64,000 bases of DNA, taken from positions 6,386,001 to 6,450,000 of the forward strand of contig OU342631.1 in NCBI GenBank assembly GCA_910589415.1, read 5' to 3'. This DNA is from Malachius bipustulatus (Eukaryota; Arthropoda; Insecta; Coleoptera; Melyridae). The position numbers were made by a program, and so were the translations under genes. The notes under the pieces are model-generated. The model saw only the letters and a program-made list of their open reading frames with translations, searched no databases and was not told the DNA's origin. Below are positions 21,092-32,055 of the stretch, in pieces (the stretch's first letter is position 1; the number at the start of each line of letters is the position of its first letter).

Positions 21092-22988
21092 GTAACTTTC
21101 CTTTACGTATATTTGATATAAATTTAATGATATCTGAGTGTTAATAGTAGCTATACCTAAGCCGCCATTTCGGGGAAATAAGTACTCATTTATTTCCCTG
21201 CTAATTCATTTATTTCCCCGATAAGATGCAGCTCATATAATGAGGCATTTTTCTACCTGTCAACGGGGAAAAAAGGTCAAACTTATAGCCCGTCGCAGAA
21301 AAAAATATATTATTTTGTATAACTTCAGAACGGCTTAATGAATTTTTTTGTGTTGTTTTTTTATTTTAGTCTAATGGCACAAAGCGATAATTACGTGTGT
21401 AATTTGAACCAGGGACGTACCTACGGTGGATAAGGGTCCTATTTCTTTACTCCCCAATTCATTTCTGGTACAAAAAAGGCATAAGGTTTAGTATAGGTAA
21501 TTTCCTTAGACTCTTAAATATTTATTTAATAGTCTAAGGTAATTTCTCAATAGTTTTTAAGATATGTACGATCTAGACATTTGAGAAGAACAAAAAAATT
21601 ATAGGTTTTTTCGAAAAAAATTTTCAACTTTTGAAAAAATTTACAGATTTGACGTAAGGCTTATTCTTCTCCAGAAACTCGAGCTGTAAAAAATCCTAGT
21701 CACGTTTCCTAGCGCTGGGAGTTCAATATTTTGTTTGTTTTAATGTTTTTTTTTTTAATTTTTAGTATGTAAAATTAGTGAACTTTTACCTATACAGTCA
21801 CCTAGAAAGAATGTCAAAAGAGTCTTGAAAAACTTGACTATCTTGACCGATTTCAAATATATTTCAATAAGCTCAAGCAATAGATGGAATTCTTTACTCT
21901 TTCAGAGAATATCTTAGACAAAAATGATATTAATTAGGTGCTTCTTGTTTCTTTGATATTAAAAAATTAATCAGAAAAGGGTAATATACAGGTTGCTTCT
22001 TAATAACATTCTAATCTTCAGGATGTGATTCCTCAGGTCATTTTATCAAAAAAAATTTAATATGAACGAACATACATTTTATGCCCGAAACGGCTTAACT
22101 TTTTTGCAATTTTTTTTTGAGAGGTATTTTTTATTATCTCCGAAAGTAGTTTAGATTTTTTTTTTGAAATTTGGTATGTGTTAATAGGATGTAAAATCAC
22201 ACATTTTAATTAGAAAAGTTACTATTTTTCCACCAGTAGCGTCCCTGCATACATGTTCTCTGTCATTTTTTACAAAAAAAAAAGAAAAATGGTACACCAC
22301 TGACATTTTGCCATGCGGGTTTTTTCTTCTGATTAGTCTGATTACGGACTATTCATGAAAACGGACTCTTGCGTTTTCTCGTCGGACAGTTTTGACAGTT
22401 TTTGATTAAAACAATTAAATTAAAATTTATTAATTTAACAGTATTGGCGAATAATTTTTCAATACAGAAAATATCAGAGTGGAGCTATAGAATAACATTT
22501 TTGATTAAAATATGTTTTTTTTTTAAGAATATCCAAAATAGGCTTATGGAAAGTTTTAGCTTTTCTAATTTTAAAAATCTGTTAATTCAAAAAAATAAAC
22601 TAGGTACAGAAACTTTTTTTTAATCTAATGTCGGGAATAAAAAAGCAACAAATCCACAATCATTGCTCTGCAATCAATATCCTCCAAAAAATGTTGTCAC
22701 TGTTCAGAGTGGAGCTATACATTAGAGGAAAAATATGGTAGGTACTAAAGTAATGACTACAAATTATTGAAGAAAGACGCCAGTTAGAATTTTTTGATAG
22801 GGTCCGGTCAGGTTTGAAGTTTTTTTAGAAGATGCGGTCGGGTAAGGAAGTTTTTCTTTTAGAAATTTTGTTATTAGGTATAAAAATTTTTTGAAGGTAA
22901 GGTCGGGTCAAGTATGAAATTTTTTTTTTCGAGCAAAGTCAGACATGAAAGCTTTCTTCGAGCTAGTCAATTCAGATCAGGTATACAT
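21092..22988. other. Non-coding DNA with degraded repeats
   Basis: Contains CGGGGAAATAA near 21170 mirrored by TTATTTCCCCG near 21211, a tip-like TATACAGGTTGCTTCTT near 21963, and a GGTACACCACTGAC motif near 22290. These point to old ACAGGGTG-type elements whose borders are lost. No gene is seen; the 73-codon frame at 22402 is a chance frame in AT-rich DNA. Confidence 0.4.
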
Positions 22989-23672
22989 TATTTATTTGTT
23001 TCGAAACCAGTCGAGATAAGTATGCAAATGAAATTTGGCGAGTTTTTTAAGAGAAAGTTATTGCTCATTTTTTGACATGCAATTAAGAATTTTATGTTCA
23101 TCAGTGGCGCGCACACGGGTAATGATGTCAATTTTTTTAAAGAAATAAAATGGTACGCCACTGAGATTTTTTAAAGCAAACTGTCATTATTTTTTCATGC
23201 AGAATCACCCCCTGAAGTTTGTCGCTCTCATATTTATTAACACCTTGTATAATGCAATAACATTAAACAAGAACAATAAAAGAAAATAACACTATAATAA
23301 TAAAAATTTAAATATGTATAGGCGCGAAACTACAGCAAATGTTGAAAATGACCCCCTTCAGACGTTTTACTTTAATTTTTATGTTTTATTTTCGATTTTT
23401 TTGCATAGAAATGGGGCCCCATACGAAAAAAAGACAGGAGAGATTCTTTGTCACAAATTAAACGAGAAATTAAAAAATATTTTTAATTTAAAAAATCTCA
23501 GTGTCGTACCATTTTTTTCTGTAAAAAAATTGAGATCATTACCCGTATGCGCGCCACTGATGAACATAAAATTCTTAATTGCATGTCAGAAAATGCGCAA
23601 TCACTTCCTCTGAAAACCCACCAAATTTCATTTGCATATATCTCGACCGGTTTCAGAGAAAATAAATAAATC
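22989..23672. repeat. Palindromic element with about 185-bp arms
   Basis: The left arm (22989-23177) and right arm (23482-23672) are mirror images. Landmarks are TTGACATGCAATTAAGAATT then TTATGTTCATCAGTGGCGCG at 23075-23113, and its mirror near 23549-23591. Both arms carry CAGTGGCG and GGTACGCCACTG-type motifs. Between the arms is AATCACCCCCTGAAGTTTGTCG, ending with AACACCTTGTA near 23240, repeated in the same orientation at 23745-23791 (ends AACACCCTGTG). This looks like two related elements joined or one inserted in another. The 99-codon frame at 23314 is not a gene. Confidence 0.7.
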
Positions 23673-23739
23673 GTCAGTTTTTTAGAAAACGTTTAACGTA
23701 TCTGGAAAACGAAGCATTTGCGCATATACATTTATTTTT

Positions 23740-23791
23740 CATGAAGAATTACCCCCTGAATTTTGTCGCACTTATTTATTAACACCCTGTG
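23740..23791 (+). repeat. Right tip of an ACAGGGTG-type element
   Basis: GAATTACCCCCTGAATTTTG through TATTTATTAACACCCTGTG. Near-identical to 23205-23243 in the same orientation. The CACCCTGT end is the reverse of the common ACAGGGTG tip. Confidence 0.55.
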
Positions 23792-24325
23792 TAAATATTT
23801 TTAATGAAGTGGTGAGAAAATTATTACGTTCGGCGTGGCTGAGGACTTTTGCCACTCCAGCTTTTAGTAGATTTTGGCCCCATATACCTACCTACCCAAT
23901 AATATAAATCAGTTTTTAGTAGGTATCCTACCTATTTGTATTTTGCTTTTATCGTATGTCATCATATCGATTCACGTGTCTTACAACTGAGAATAATTTT
24001 ATTACATTAATAATTCGAAACAGATCCCTTTAAGAGACCCTAGTCGCCCGCCCGCGACTAACTCGCACTTGTCCGTTTTTTTTTTGCAACTTGTATCGGT
24101 ACAGGATGTCGAAGCCGTTGTCATACGATGCCAAATAACTTATTTGTAATTTAGTAAGTTATTCTGAGCTTTAACTTGGCATTACACCTACTACTTATCT
24201 AATTTGTTATTGTGTTACCTATGCGATGCGATAGCAGCAAGTCGAAGTACCTATTATAGATTGAAATTATTGGCAGAATTTAAACCAGGCTAAAACTTAC
24301 TGTTAGCATTTGAGACATCCAGAAA

Positions 24326-24367
24326 ATGGCTGTATGTAATCGTATCAATACGATATGTACCAGAACA
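24326..24367 (+). CDS. PHOSPHO2: PHOSPHO-type phosphatase, exon 1
   Basis: ATG in good context (GAAAATGG) opens 14 codons, MAVCNRINTICTRT, ending in phase 0 at the donor GTAAGT (24368). The 341-base intron ends at TTTTTTTCAG (24707-24708). Joining to exon 2 keeps the frame open and places the catalytic DFDHT motif at residues 23-27, as expected near the N-terminus of this family. This start is preferred over the GTG at 24772, which would cut off the catalytic Asp. The symbol stands for the family; PHOSPHO1-like is equally possible. Confidence 0.6.
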
Positions 24368-24708
24368 GTAAGTTTAATTTATTACCAATAAAAATACTAG
24401 TTTGTTATTAATTCTACAAGACAATCTTTTTGTTATTAGATTAAAAAATATGACTGACCAAAATCATCGTCATCAAGAACAGTGTTACTTTTATTTTAAT
24501 TTTTGGCATTTAAGACAGACTGCTCTGCTAAGCCTAAAAGTAAAAAAAAATGCACTAGTATATTCCGAGATTTATTAGGCTCACTATTTTTTGACAGACT
24601 ACGCTGATTTTTTTTAAATAAAATCCTGGTATATGATAAGATATTATAATAAATAAAGATAATTCTGATGAATCTTATACATTTTTTACATTAATTTTTT
24701 TTTTTCAG

Positions 24709-25443
24709 AACAATCGCAGTCTAGCAGTTTTCGACTTCGATCACACAGTTGTAAAAGATAATAGTGACGTAGTGGTTCAAAAACTAATTCAATCCGTCCC
24801 AGACGAAGTGCAAGAACTTTACAAGAAAGAGGGATGGACTAAGTTCATGCAGGGTATCTTCAATTGTTTTCATAAGCAAGGAATAACGATCGCAGATATT
24901 ACAGAAAAGATAATTTCCCTAAAACCGGTCGATGGTATGCCGGAATTGATGAAACAGCTCAAGAACGAACTTAATTATGATTTGATCATTTTGAGCGATT
25001 CAAATAAGTATTTCATCGATTCATGGTTGAAGAGTCGCGATCTCGAGGATTGCGTGTTCAAGATTTACACAAATCCTATAAAAATAGAGGACGGGAAGCT
25101 GAATATTTCCATGTATCATGAACAATATGATTGCAAATTAAGTTCAATTAATTTGTGCAAAGGGAAGATTTTACAAGATTTTCTTCAGCAGCGGAGGAAT
25201 GACGACGTGGTTTATGATAAAATTATTTATTGCGGTGACGGATGGAATGATTTATGTCCTATTTTGAGATTAAATGAGAATAACGTCGCATTTATAAGGA
25301 AGGGCTATAAGTTGCATAAGTTATTTGAGCGGAAGGAATCAAATCTTGTATTTAATAATTATAAAAAAATGATCAAAGCTAAAGTTGAGTATTTTGATAC
25401 CGGATATGACATTTCCAAATATCTAGGGGAACATTATTTATAA
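24709..25443 (+). CDS. PHOSPHO2: PHOSPHO-type HAD phosphatase, exon 2
   Basis: Main exon; with exon 1 the protein has 258 residues, normal for PHOSPHO1/PHOSPHO2 (phosphoethanolamine/phosphocholine or pyridoxal-5-phosphate phosphatases). HAD motifs in order: DFDHT with nucleophile Asp23 and Asp25; LIILSDSN with Ser110; Lys155/Lys157 in NLCKGKIL; and CGDGWNDLCP with Asp181 and Asp185, whose GDGxNDxCP form is a signature of this family. HAD enzymes form an aspartyl-phosphate and need magnesium. The residues between motifs I and II (about 40-95) form the cap region. No signal peptide is visible, so it is probably cytosolic. The stop is TAA at 25441-25443. No frameshift or missing catalytic residue; it looks functional. 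Confidence 0.88.
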   Translation, partial: NNRSLAVFDFDHTVVKDNSDVVVQKLIQSVPDEVQELYKKEGWTKFMQGIFNCFHKQGITIADITEKIISLKPVDGMPELMKQLKNELNYDLIILSDSNKYFIDSWLKSRDLEDCVFKIYTNPIKIEDGKLNISMYHEQYDCKLSSINLCKGKILQDFLQQRRNDDVVYDKIIYCGDGWNDLCPILRLNENNVAFIRKGYKLHKLFERKESNLVFNNYKKMIKAKVEYFDTGYDISKYLGEHYL

Positions 25444-25496
25444 GTTTCATTGTAAATCCTGGATGTTGGTGTAGCAGTGATTGAGCCGTGATAAAT

Positions 25497-25502
25497 AATA
25501 AA
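25497..25502 (+). terminator. Polyadenylation signal of the phosphatase gene
   Basis: AATAAA 54 bases after the stop codon. The implied 3' UTR is very short, about 70-80 bases. Confidence 0.6.
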
Positions 25503-26418
25503 TTTACTTTCACCTATAAAAATTAGTTTTCTTCATTATTTTTTTTTTACCTAATTACGTTTATATATGACCTTACATTACGCATTAAAAATCAGCATTA
25601 ATGTTAATGAATCGAATTCTATGCTATGATTACTAAAATCCTAGAATAATAAATTACAAGTTGTAATTTCTGTCAATGACACTAATGCCAGAATTTGCTA
25701 TTTATGGTAGTGGAACATAATTTGAATCTCCATAAAAAATCCCACATTCGCTGAAATTATTTCTCACAGCCTTCGCAAATAACTGTCTAAATTTTAAAAT
25801 TACAGGTCAAAAAACTTGAGAACTTATATTTATAGCAACGTAGTGATTATATATTTTTCATATTTGTTTGTAGTTTTGTAGCTGCTTTAATTTTTATATT
25901 TTTTTTATTGATTTGTTGGATTTTTTTACCTTACATTTTTAGCGACCTATTTGAATTTTTTACTGAGAAGTTCATTTCAAAAATAAAATCTAGTTTCAAA
26001 ATTTGAAAAATGTTCGGAGATACGTCTCTGTCTCCTTTTTTAACGTGTGATCCAATAAATATTTCATCAACTCTTGATTTGGAAGAGAGATTTGGCTATT
26101 ACAGTCATGTCTGAACTCATTTAAAGAAAATAATTTTAAAACAACTTTAGTAGTTTAAATTGTCATGTGTCATATTCATTCCTGTCAGTTTATGGAATTC
26201 CTTTTAGTAGTATTTAGTAGTATTTAGTTGAATTACAAACCTTCCAATTGTTTGCATTTTATCTGGCAGATATGCTTCATTTTATTCAAGATGAAAAATT
26301 TTTTGGATCACACGATATAAATTTTACTACTTTTTGACGTAAAATTGATGTGTTAAATGCCAAATATGACATTGCAGTTCCTGTCAACATTGATTTTTTC
26401 TATTTAATATATATTTTA
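25503..26418. other. Intergenic DNA
   Basis: AT-rich; contains TAGTAGTATTTAGTAGTATT as a short tandem near 26205. No gene, RNA or clear element is seen. Confidence 0.4.
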
Positions 26419-26500
26419 TATACAGGTGTCCCAGCTCATTCGAAGCGGTCTCTGTAGGCCAAACGATGGATTTTTTCAAAAAACTTTTTTAAAATTCAAG
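26419..26500 (+). repeat. Left end of an ACAGGTGTCCCAG element
   Basis: TATACAGGTGTCCCAGCTCA has the same first 16 bases as the element at 2898. No matching right end is found before the LINE at 27021, so this is a fragment. Confidence 0.5.
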
Positions 26501-27017
26501 TACAGGATCACAATGGCCATAATTTTAAATTATTTTGGAGAATTAGAGTTTGTATTGTTTTCTCGTTATCGTTGATATAGTCCAATAAAGTCTAAAAAGT
26601 CATACGTATCGATTAAGAATACACATCCTTTTGATAGTCGGATTTATTTTGTTTCATGTACGTGTTTTTATAGTAACCGTCCAGTTTGTCTAAACACTCC
26701 ATCCCGCATAAATAAGTATACGTCAACATTGGTTTTGAATGAGAATTAAATGCACAACACTAAGGATAGAGTGTCATTACGTGAATAAATTTTATGTAGT
26801 TGTCAGTGGCTCTCAAACTGACGTAAGCGGTTCAATTCATTTTTTGAATGATTCCTTCAATAATTACGCTCGTTCACAACTTGACAATTAACTGTTTGAC
26901 ATTTTCTGGTGAAATTAAAAATATTAATTCGGACGGTTAGTGTGACGTCACATCTGACTTTTTAAAGTTAATCCTACTATAGTGTTTATTTTGTATACTG
27001 TGCGAGTTCTGAGTCTT

Positions 27018-27020
<3 letters not shown>

Positions 27021-27096
<76 letters not shown>
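27021..27096. repeat. (AAT)n microsatellite, 3' tail of a LINE
   Basis: About 25 AAT units. They lie directly beyond the 3' end of the minus-strand LINE whose last bases read GGGCAATAAAC on the sense strand. The longer run compared with 13394 suggests expansion of an older tail. Confidence 0.85.
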
Positions 27097-28300
27097 GTTT
27101 ATTGCCCAACATCATATAATGTACCTGGAATCCTCGAGCTGCCCCTTTTACTTTGTATAAATTGCCAGAATCTCTTTGGCTCAGTAATGAGGTTATTTTG
27201 CAGGTTATTAATATAGTCCGTGTACGCTTTCCTCGTTTTGGCCTTGATCAACGCTCTAAGTTCCCTAAATCTTTGGAGCCTAGATATGTCACCCGTGCAT
27301 TTATGGATACTGTAACACTTTAACACTTATGTTTGAGTTTGATATCTTGTATAATTTCATTAGTATACCACGGAGGATAAGAATATGTATTATTTTTTTA
27401 TGATTTTCTATGATATTTTGGAACAAATTGATCAAATATTGAATAGATTTTATGGTAAAACAGGGAGCAAGCTTCATCAACGTTATTGAAAGATTTAAGT
27501 TCGGACCAATCCTGAGTAAGTAGAGTATCATATAAAGCTGGAAAATTTGCTTTTTTAAAGTTATATCTCATACTAGAAGAGTTACAAGGAAAATTCACAA
27601 CCCTTGGAGTGACGAGATCAACCTCAATAGACAATGCCGGATGATATAAATCCTCCCTGACAAACGGTGCACTGTCATGGCAAACCATGCAATCAACATC
27701 TCCCACAACCATGTCCAATGTACGATTAATGCTGTTGCGTACGTTATTAAATTGATTAAACCCAGTAAATTTCCAGGAAGCTGCTGAACATCTGACATTC
27801 AGGATCCCTACCGCTAGCATCAGTCCAATTTGGAATGTTAAAGTCGCCCACAATCAAAACATTAGCAGTTACATCAGCCAAGTGGGCCCCGAACAAATCA
27901 AAGAAATATTCTAAGTCTGGGATGGTGGTATCCGGCGATATGTAGACACAGTATATATGTATAAGTCTTAAATTTAGTTTAACTTTACACCCAACATAAT
28001 CATAGACATGACTCCACGTGAAAGAAGATCAAGATCCAAACTAGATGCGTTGTATGACTTCCTCAATGCCAAAATGACACCACCACTACGAGACTTGTTT
28101 ACGAGGCTGAACTGGCGGTCCTTACGAAAGTAAAGTTATTAGAAAAATATTCAGAATTAGATATCTCATCAGACAGCCAGGTTTCAGCCACATAAACGCA
28201 ATCAAAGTCTACATTACATGAACTCACATAAAAGTCAGATGTTTTTGTTCTCAAACCCCGCACATTCTGAAAATAACACTTGAAGGTCGAAACATTCTGT
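27097..28300 (-). pseudogene. LINE ORF2 remnant: endonuclease, reverse transcriptase deleted
   Basis: Reading the minus strand from 28300, broken frames give NVRGLRTKTSDFYVSS, VYVAETWLSD, a KSRSGGVILALRKS stretch, YCVYISPDTTIP and IVGDFNIPNWTD: an endonuclease with its Glu and GDFN motifs. After the frame at 27853-27398 (Asp/His-poor C-terminal half) it passes into IKAKTRKAYTDYINNLQNNL and KRFWQFIQSKRGSSRIPGTL (27099-27326), the linker before the reverse transcriptase. It then stops: the reverse transcriptase is missing and the simple-repeat tail follows. Frame breaks near 27320 and 27850 confirm a dead copy. Confidence 0.8.
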
Positions 28301-28307
28301 CGGGCAT

Positions 28308-29163
28308 TTATGTGTTTTTTGGACGATTCCGATCAGAACTACCCTTTCTCACGATGTACGGACAGTTGTTCCTATATTTCAAAATAATGTCCTTATTTCC
28401 ATTGGCTACTTCGGCTCTAAACTCTTGAATGGTTGCTCTATTCTCCCTACGCTGAGCATCAGTGAGATCAGCATGAAAATGGTGCAGGCGGTCACCATTA
28501 CGTTTATTTGATCGCAGCACAACCCTAGCTTCTTCTTCCTTATCATAGATAATTTTCAAGGGACGAATTTTCCCATCAGTGATAGAACCAATACGAACGA
28601 TCTTCCTAGGTTGCGGGAATGAACCCAAAGGTTCCAGAATCCTGCTGACATTGCTCAGGTCATCGAGAGTTTTATCAGATATAGTTTCAGCAGAGGACTC
28701 TGGTATGTTGTAAAGCAGAACATTGCGGCCTCGCTTTCTGCGATCCTCCAGCTCAGAAACAAGATCAGTCATGTTAGGCTTCGTAATTCCTCTGGAGGAA
28801 GAACACAATCGCAGTTGTCGCAGTTCATCCTTCATTCCTTCAACGTCCTTTTCTAGGGTACTGATTCGTTCATTAATTTTAGTAAATTGATCGGAGATAA
28901 CGTTCATAACGGTGGTTTTAAATGATTCAAACTGCAACTTCATAGTACTTTCAATAATTGAAAGTTGAGATGAGATATTTGGTTGGGTGCAAACTGAACA
29001 CATCCACTGGTCTCGAGAAAGCAGCTTCAGTTCCCGTTCATCAATGTTCAGGCATTTAATATGGGAGGATTTCTTACATAAACCATTGCATTTAAGGCCC
29101 GGAGTTGTCGGTGTAATAGCAGAGTTACAAGTACCTAGTGCAGTATCCAGGCATAATGAAAAT
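28308..29163 (-). pseudogene. LINE ORF1 with PHD finger
   Basis: The open frame 29003-28308 gives 231 residues with a coiled coil (QLSIIESTMKLQFESFKTTV and on) and RRKRGRNVLLYNIPESSAET, a typical RRM-like segment of LINE ORF1. Upstream, the same frame reads TCNSAITPTTPGLKCNGLCK, KSSHIKCLNIDE and DQWMCSVCTQ. This spaces Cys and His as in a PHD finger, which certain LINE ORF1 proteins carry at the N-terminus. No convincing start ATG precedes the finger and stops occur soon upstream, so the 5' part is broken. ORF1 belongs with the ORF2 remnant at 27097-28300. Confidence 0.75.
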
Positions 29164-29289
29164 GTAAATACAAAACAGCTGATCAGGAATCGAATTCAAA
29201 TAATAATATAGGTACTTGCGATTAGTGGTCCGTGATAAGGATAAGATACGATGCGAAAGAGAATTTACGTTGATAAAAACAATAATTAA

Positions 29290-30110
29290 GGAAAATATAA
29301 ACTGATTTTCCCCGTAAAAAGCCTACAAATAGGCAATTTGTAGCACAACTCACCAACCCACAAGTACACTAAAAGGTGTTTTTTTTCTTTTATTTTACTG
29401 TTACATTATTATACTGCTGTTATGGTATTCCCTTTTCCCTCTTTTCTTATTTCTTATTCTTATTAATTTTATTTAAAAATTTTTATACCTTAAACAATTT
29501 TTTTTTGAATTATTTTAGAGGGCACTCTCTCTCCCAGTTAAATTCAGTTGAAAAATAAAATTTTATAGAACAAATCGTCCAATTTTGTGACTTGTAACTT
29601 GACAATATGTTTATTTCAAAAAATTTACAAAACCTACCCCGAGCTCTCTGATTTTAAAAATTTGTTATACTACACGCTATAAAAATTTAAACTATATACA
29701 ATGCCAAAATCTTAAATATCCTTTTTTTTTCCTCAAAAACCTTTCTCTAGTCCCTCTACTTCTCTTCTTCTTTACTCTTTCTCTCACAGTCTCACAACAC
29801 TTCTCCCAAATTCTATTCCCACAGTCCTCCAACATCGTCTCTCGTTATTCCTCGGCCTTTCCGAATAAAGCTTCTCTCTCGTCCTCGTAGCCTCTTTCTC
29901 TTTTTCTTACTGCTTCTCTTCCCTTTACATTTAAATCATTCCTTTCCAAATAAATATTTCCTTTCCGTTACTTATTTTGTTTCTGCTTTCAAATTTTCTC
30001 CTTTATTTCCTTCTTTAATAATTTATTCCTTTCTAATCCTTTTTCTCTTTTGTGCTTCCAAATAATTATTTTTTACCTTTTTTTTTAACTTTATTTCTGA
30101 CAGTTACTCT
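29290..30110. other. Pyrimidine-rich stretch, possible LINE 5' UTR
   Basis: The plus strand is very poor in G and dominated by T and C, strongest at 29740-30100 with repeated CTCTTTCT and TTCTTCTTT-like words. On the minus strand this is purine-rich DNA immediately 5' of the LINE ORF1, so it could be that element's leader. The alternative is a local simple-sequence tract. No coding is seen. Confidence 0.35.
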
Positions 30111-30639
30111 TTTAAATTCAAATCTAATTATAATTCTAGTTCTCGTTGCTATTATATCGTACCGCGAAATTTTACCGATGTATTCGTACTCAGTATTCGT
30201 ACGGTAGTATACCTACCTACCTACTACTTACCTAAATAAATTCACATTTTTGTAGAAAGAATGGAATATCTCAAATTCTGTATTGAGAGTGAAGACAGAA
30301 AAGAACCTAGAAATTCCTTAGAACGAAAATTGGAATCGGATTTATATGAAAAATTTTTCCCTCTCTCTCTCTCACCGAGATTGTGATTTTCCAATTTTCG
30401 GTTATTTTCAATTGGTTGAAAATTTCGTTTTATTCTCAAATATTTCCTGAAAATCACAAAAAAAAAATGTGAGAGCTCGAACCTGTGAGAAGCACCAGAT
30501 CCACATCTTCATCGATTATGATTACCTGTTCATAGGTAATCTGCACTTTTGGAAAGAGCTCTTGTAATAATATCGTGATTTGCGTTTATTTATCGTTCTG
30601 CTTTTTAATTAGTACCAGAAAATTGACCAGGAGTACTTT
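30111..30639. other. Non-coding stretch
   Basis: Holds a short CT microsatellite (CCCTCTCTCTCTCTCAC near 30358) and runs of CTACCTACC near 30212. No gene is seen. Confidence 0.4.
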
Positions 30640-31000
30640 TTTTGTGTAAAAAACATTGGCGCTTTGAAATTTGCTCTCAAAATGACAATTTTTCCAGTGC
30701 CTTAAAAGTTAGGGGGTGAAACCCTTTCGCAACCCTAAAATCTCCACCCCTGGCATTTCTTAGAACATTAGTTTGGAGCCTTAAAAGTGGCTATTATTAA
30801 TGTAAAATTCTGTACAAAAGCTGGAGCCTGTAGCTCTAACGGTTCTTGAGATATCGCAAAATAAGTAAGAAAATACCATTATCTCGAAAACGGTGCGTTT
30901 GCGACCTCATTTTAATAGAAACCTTTTTTCTTAGAATAAGTCGTAGAATCACCTCCTTTATTTTGTAGGTACTAGTTGGTAGTTAACACCCTGTTGTACT
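30640..31000 (+). repeat. Truncated ACAGGGTG-type element
   Basis: It ends in TAGTTAACACCCTGTTG. GAGATATCGCAAAATAAG, ATCTCGAAAACGGTGCGTTT and TTTTTTCTTAGAATAAG correspond to the right part of the element at 40551-41158 (ATCTCGAAAATTGTGGGTTT and TTTTTTCTTAGAAAGCG). AGTTAGGGGGTGAAACCC also resembles 63570 (AAATTAGGGGGTAAAA). The left end is not found. Confidence 0.55.
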
Positions 31001-31827
31001 CGTATATTCCAGAAACGACTTAAGTAAGCTACAATAATAAATTTAGACTTGAATTATTACAGAAAATTTTATTTTCTTTGAAATATTCTATTCTACATTT
31101 TTTTCTGTGAAGCGCATGGGTTGGGTGATATTAGGCGCAAAATGGGCATAAATCTAAAAATGTGCGCAAAAGTTTCGGTTTTTTTGCGCATTGAGCAAAA
31201 CACACAAGGCTTTGGTTGGTTCAAAATTGGTATTTTACTATTGGCAATGGTCCTAACAATATTATCAAAAAATCAGGAATGCAATGCATGACCTTTTGCA
31301 AGGAATCATGAATAATTTGACTGATGGGCTAATAAATTAAGGATACAATAATATCCTTAATCAAAATTCTAAATATTCGCATTGACGAAATTAGATTCAT
31401 AAAATTTTAGATGAATCACATCTTCACACAATTGCATCCTTGATAACATCCTTTTAGTTGTAACAAACGTGTAGAAATTTTTAAGTATTGCGTAGGTAAG
31501 TCAATATTATTTTTATTGATATTGTGAACAAGTATGAGGACTATTATAATAGTTCCATTAATTAGCTACTTCTCTGAAAGTGAATGCTCATTGCTCATTT
31601 ATCTCGTAAACCCATAATAAATAATAGAACAAAGACCCATCATGTTCATAATTGAATTCAATCAATAATCAAATATCTTATTTCGATTTAATAATAACCA
31701 ATCTAATGTAACATTTCCTCTAAAAATTTATATGGCTTCAAATTTCTTAACACAGAAACAAAACCGATGTTTTAATCATCTTTTAATTTAAGTGTGTACA
31801 TAAAGTTTTTCTTACAAAAGTGTAGGT
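31001..31827. other. Non-coding stretch
   Basis: AT-rich, no gene or clear element seen. Confidence 0.35.
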
Positions 31828-32055
31828 TTATACAGGGTGTTAATAATTAGGTGTAATATGTGTGGGACCACCTCTACACCGTCCTTGGCTGCTTCCACCG
31901 TCGGCAGTACGGTGGTCTGTCGGTGAGTTTCAACGGGGAACCACCGACCGTCTGCAAGCAGCCGAGGAGGGGAGACGTCGAACGAGCTGGGACGGTGTCC
32001 AACGCGAGCAAGAACAGTGAGGAAATGGAAACGCTCCGGGCTGCTACTCAATGTA
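31828..32055 (+). repeat. GC-rich repeat fragment with ACAGGGTGTTAATAA tip
   Basis: Starts TTATACAGGGTGTTAATAAT, then an abruptly GC-rich block of about 200 bases (GGACCACCTCTACACCGTCC, ACCGTCGGCAGTACGGTGGT). Base composition is unlike the flanks. Both strands have frames of about 90-100 codons across it because stops are rare in GC-rich DNA; neither looks like a protein. The right end is not identified. Confidence 0.5.

Noticed and set aside
24772..24774. GTG as start of the phosphatase
   Set aside because: It would remove the DFDHT nucleophile motif; the exon is open further upstream to a clear acceptor and joins in phase to an ATG exon at 24326.
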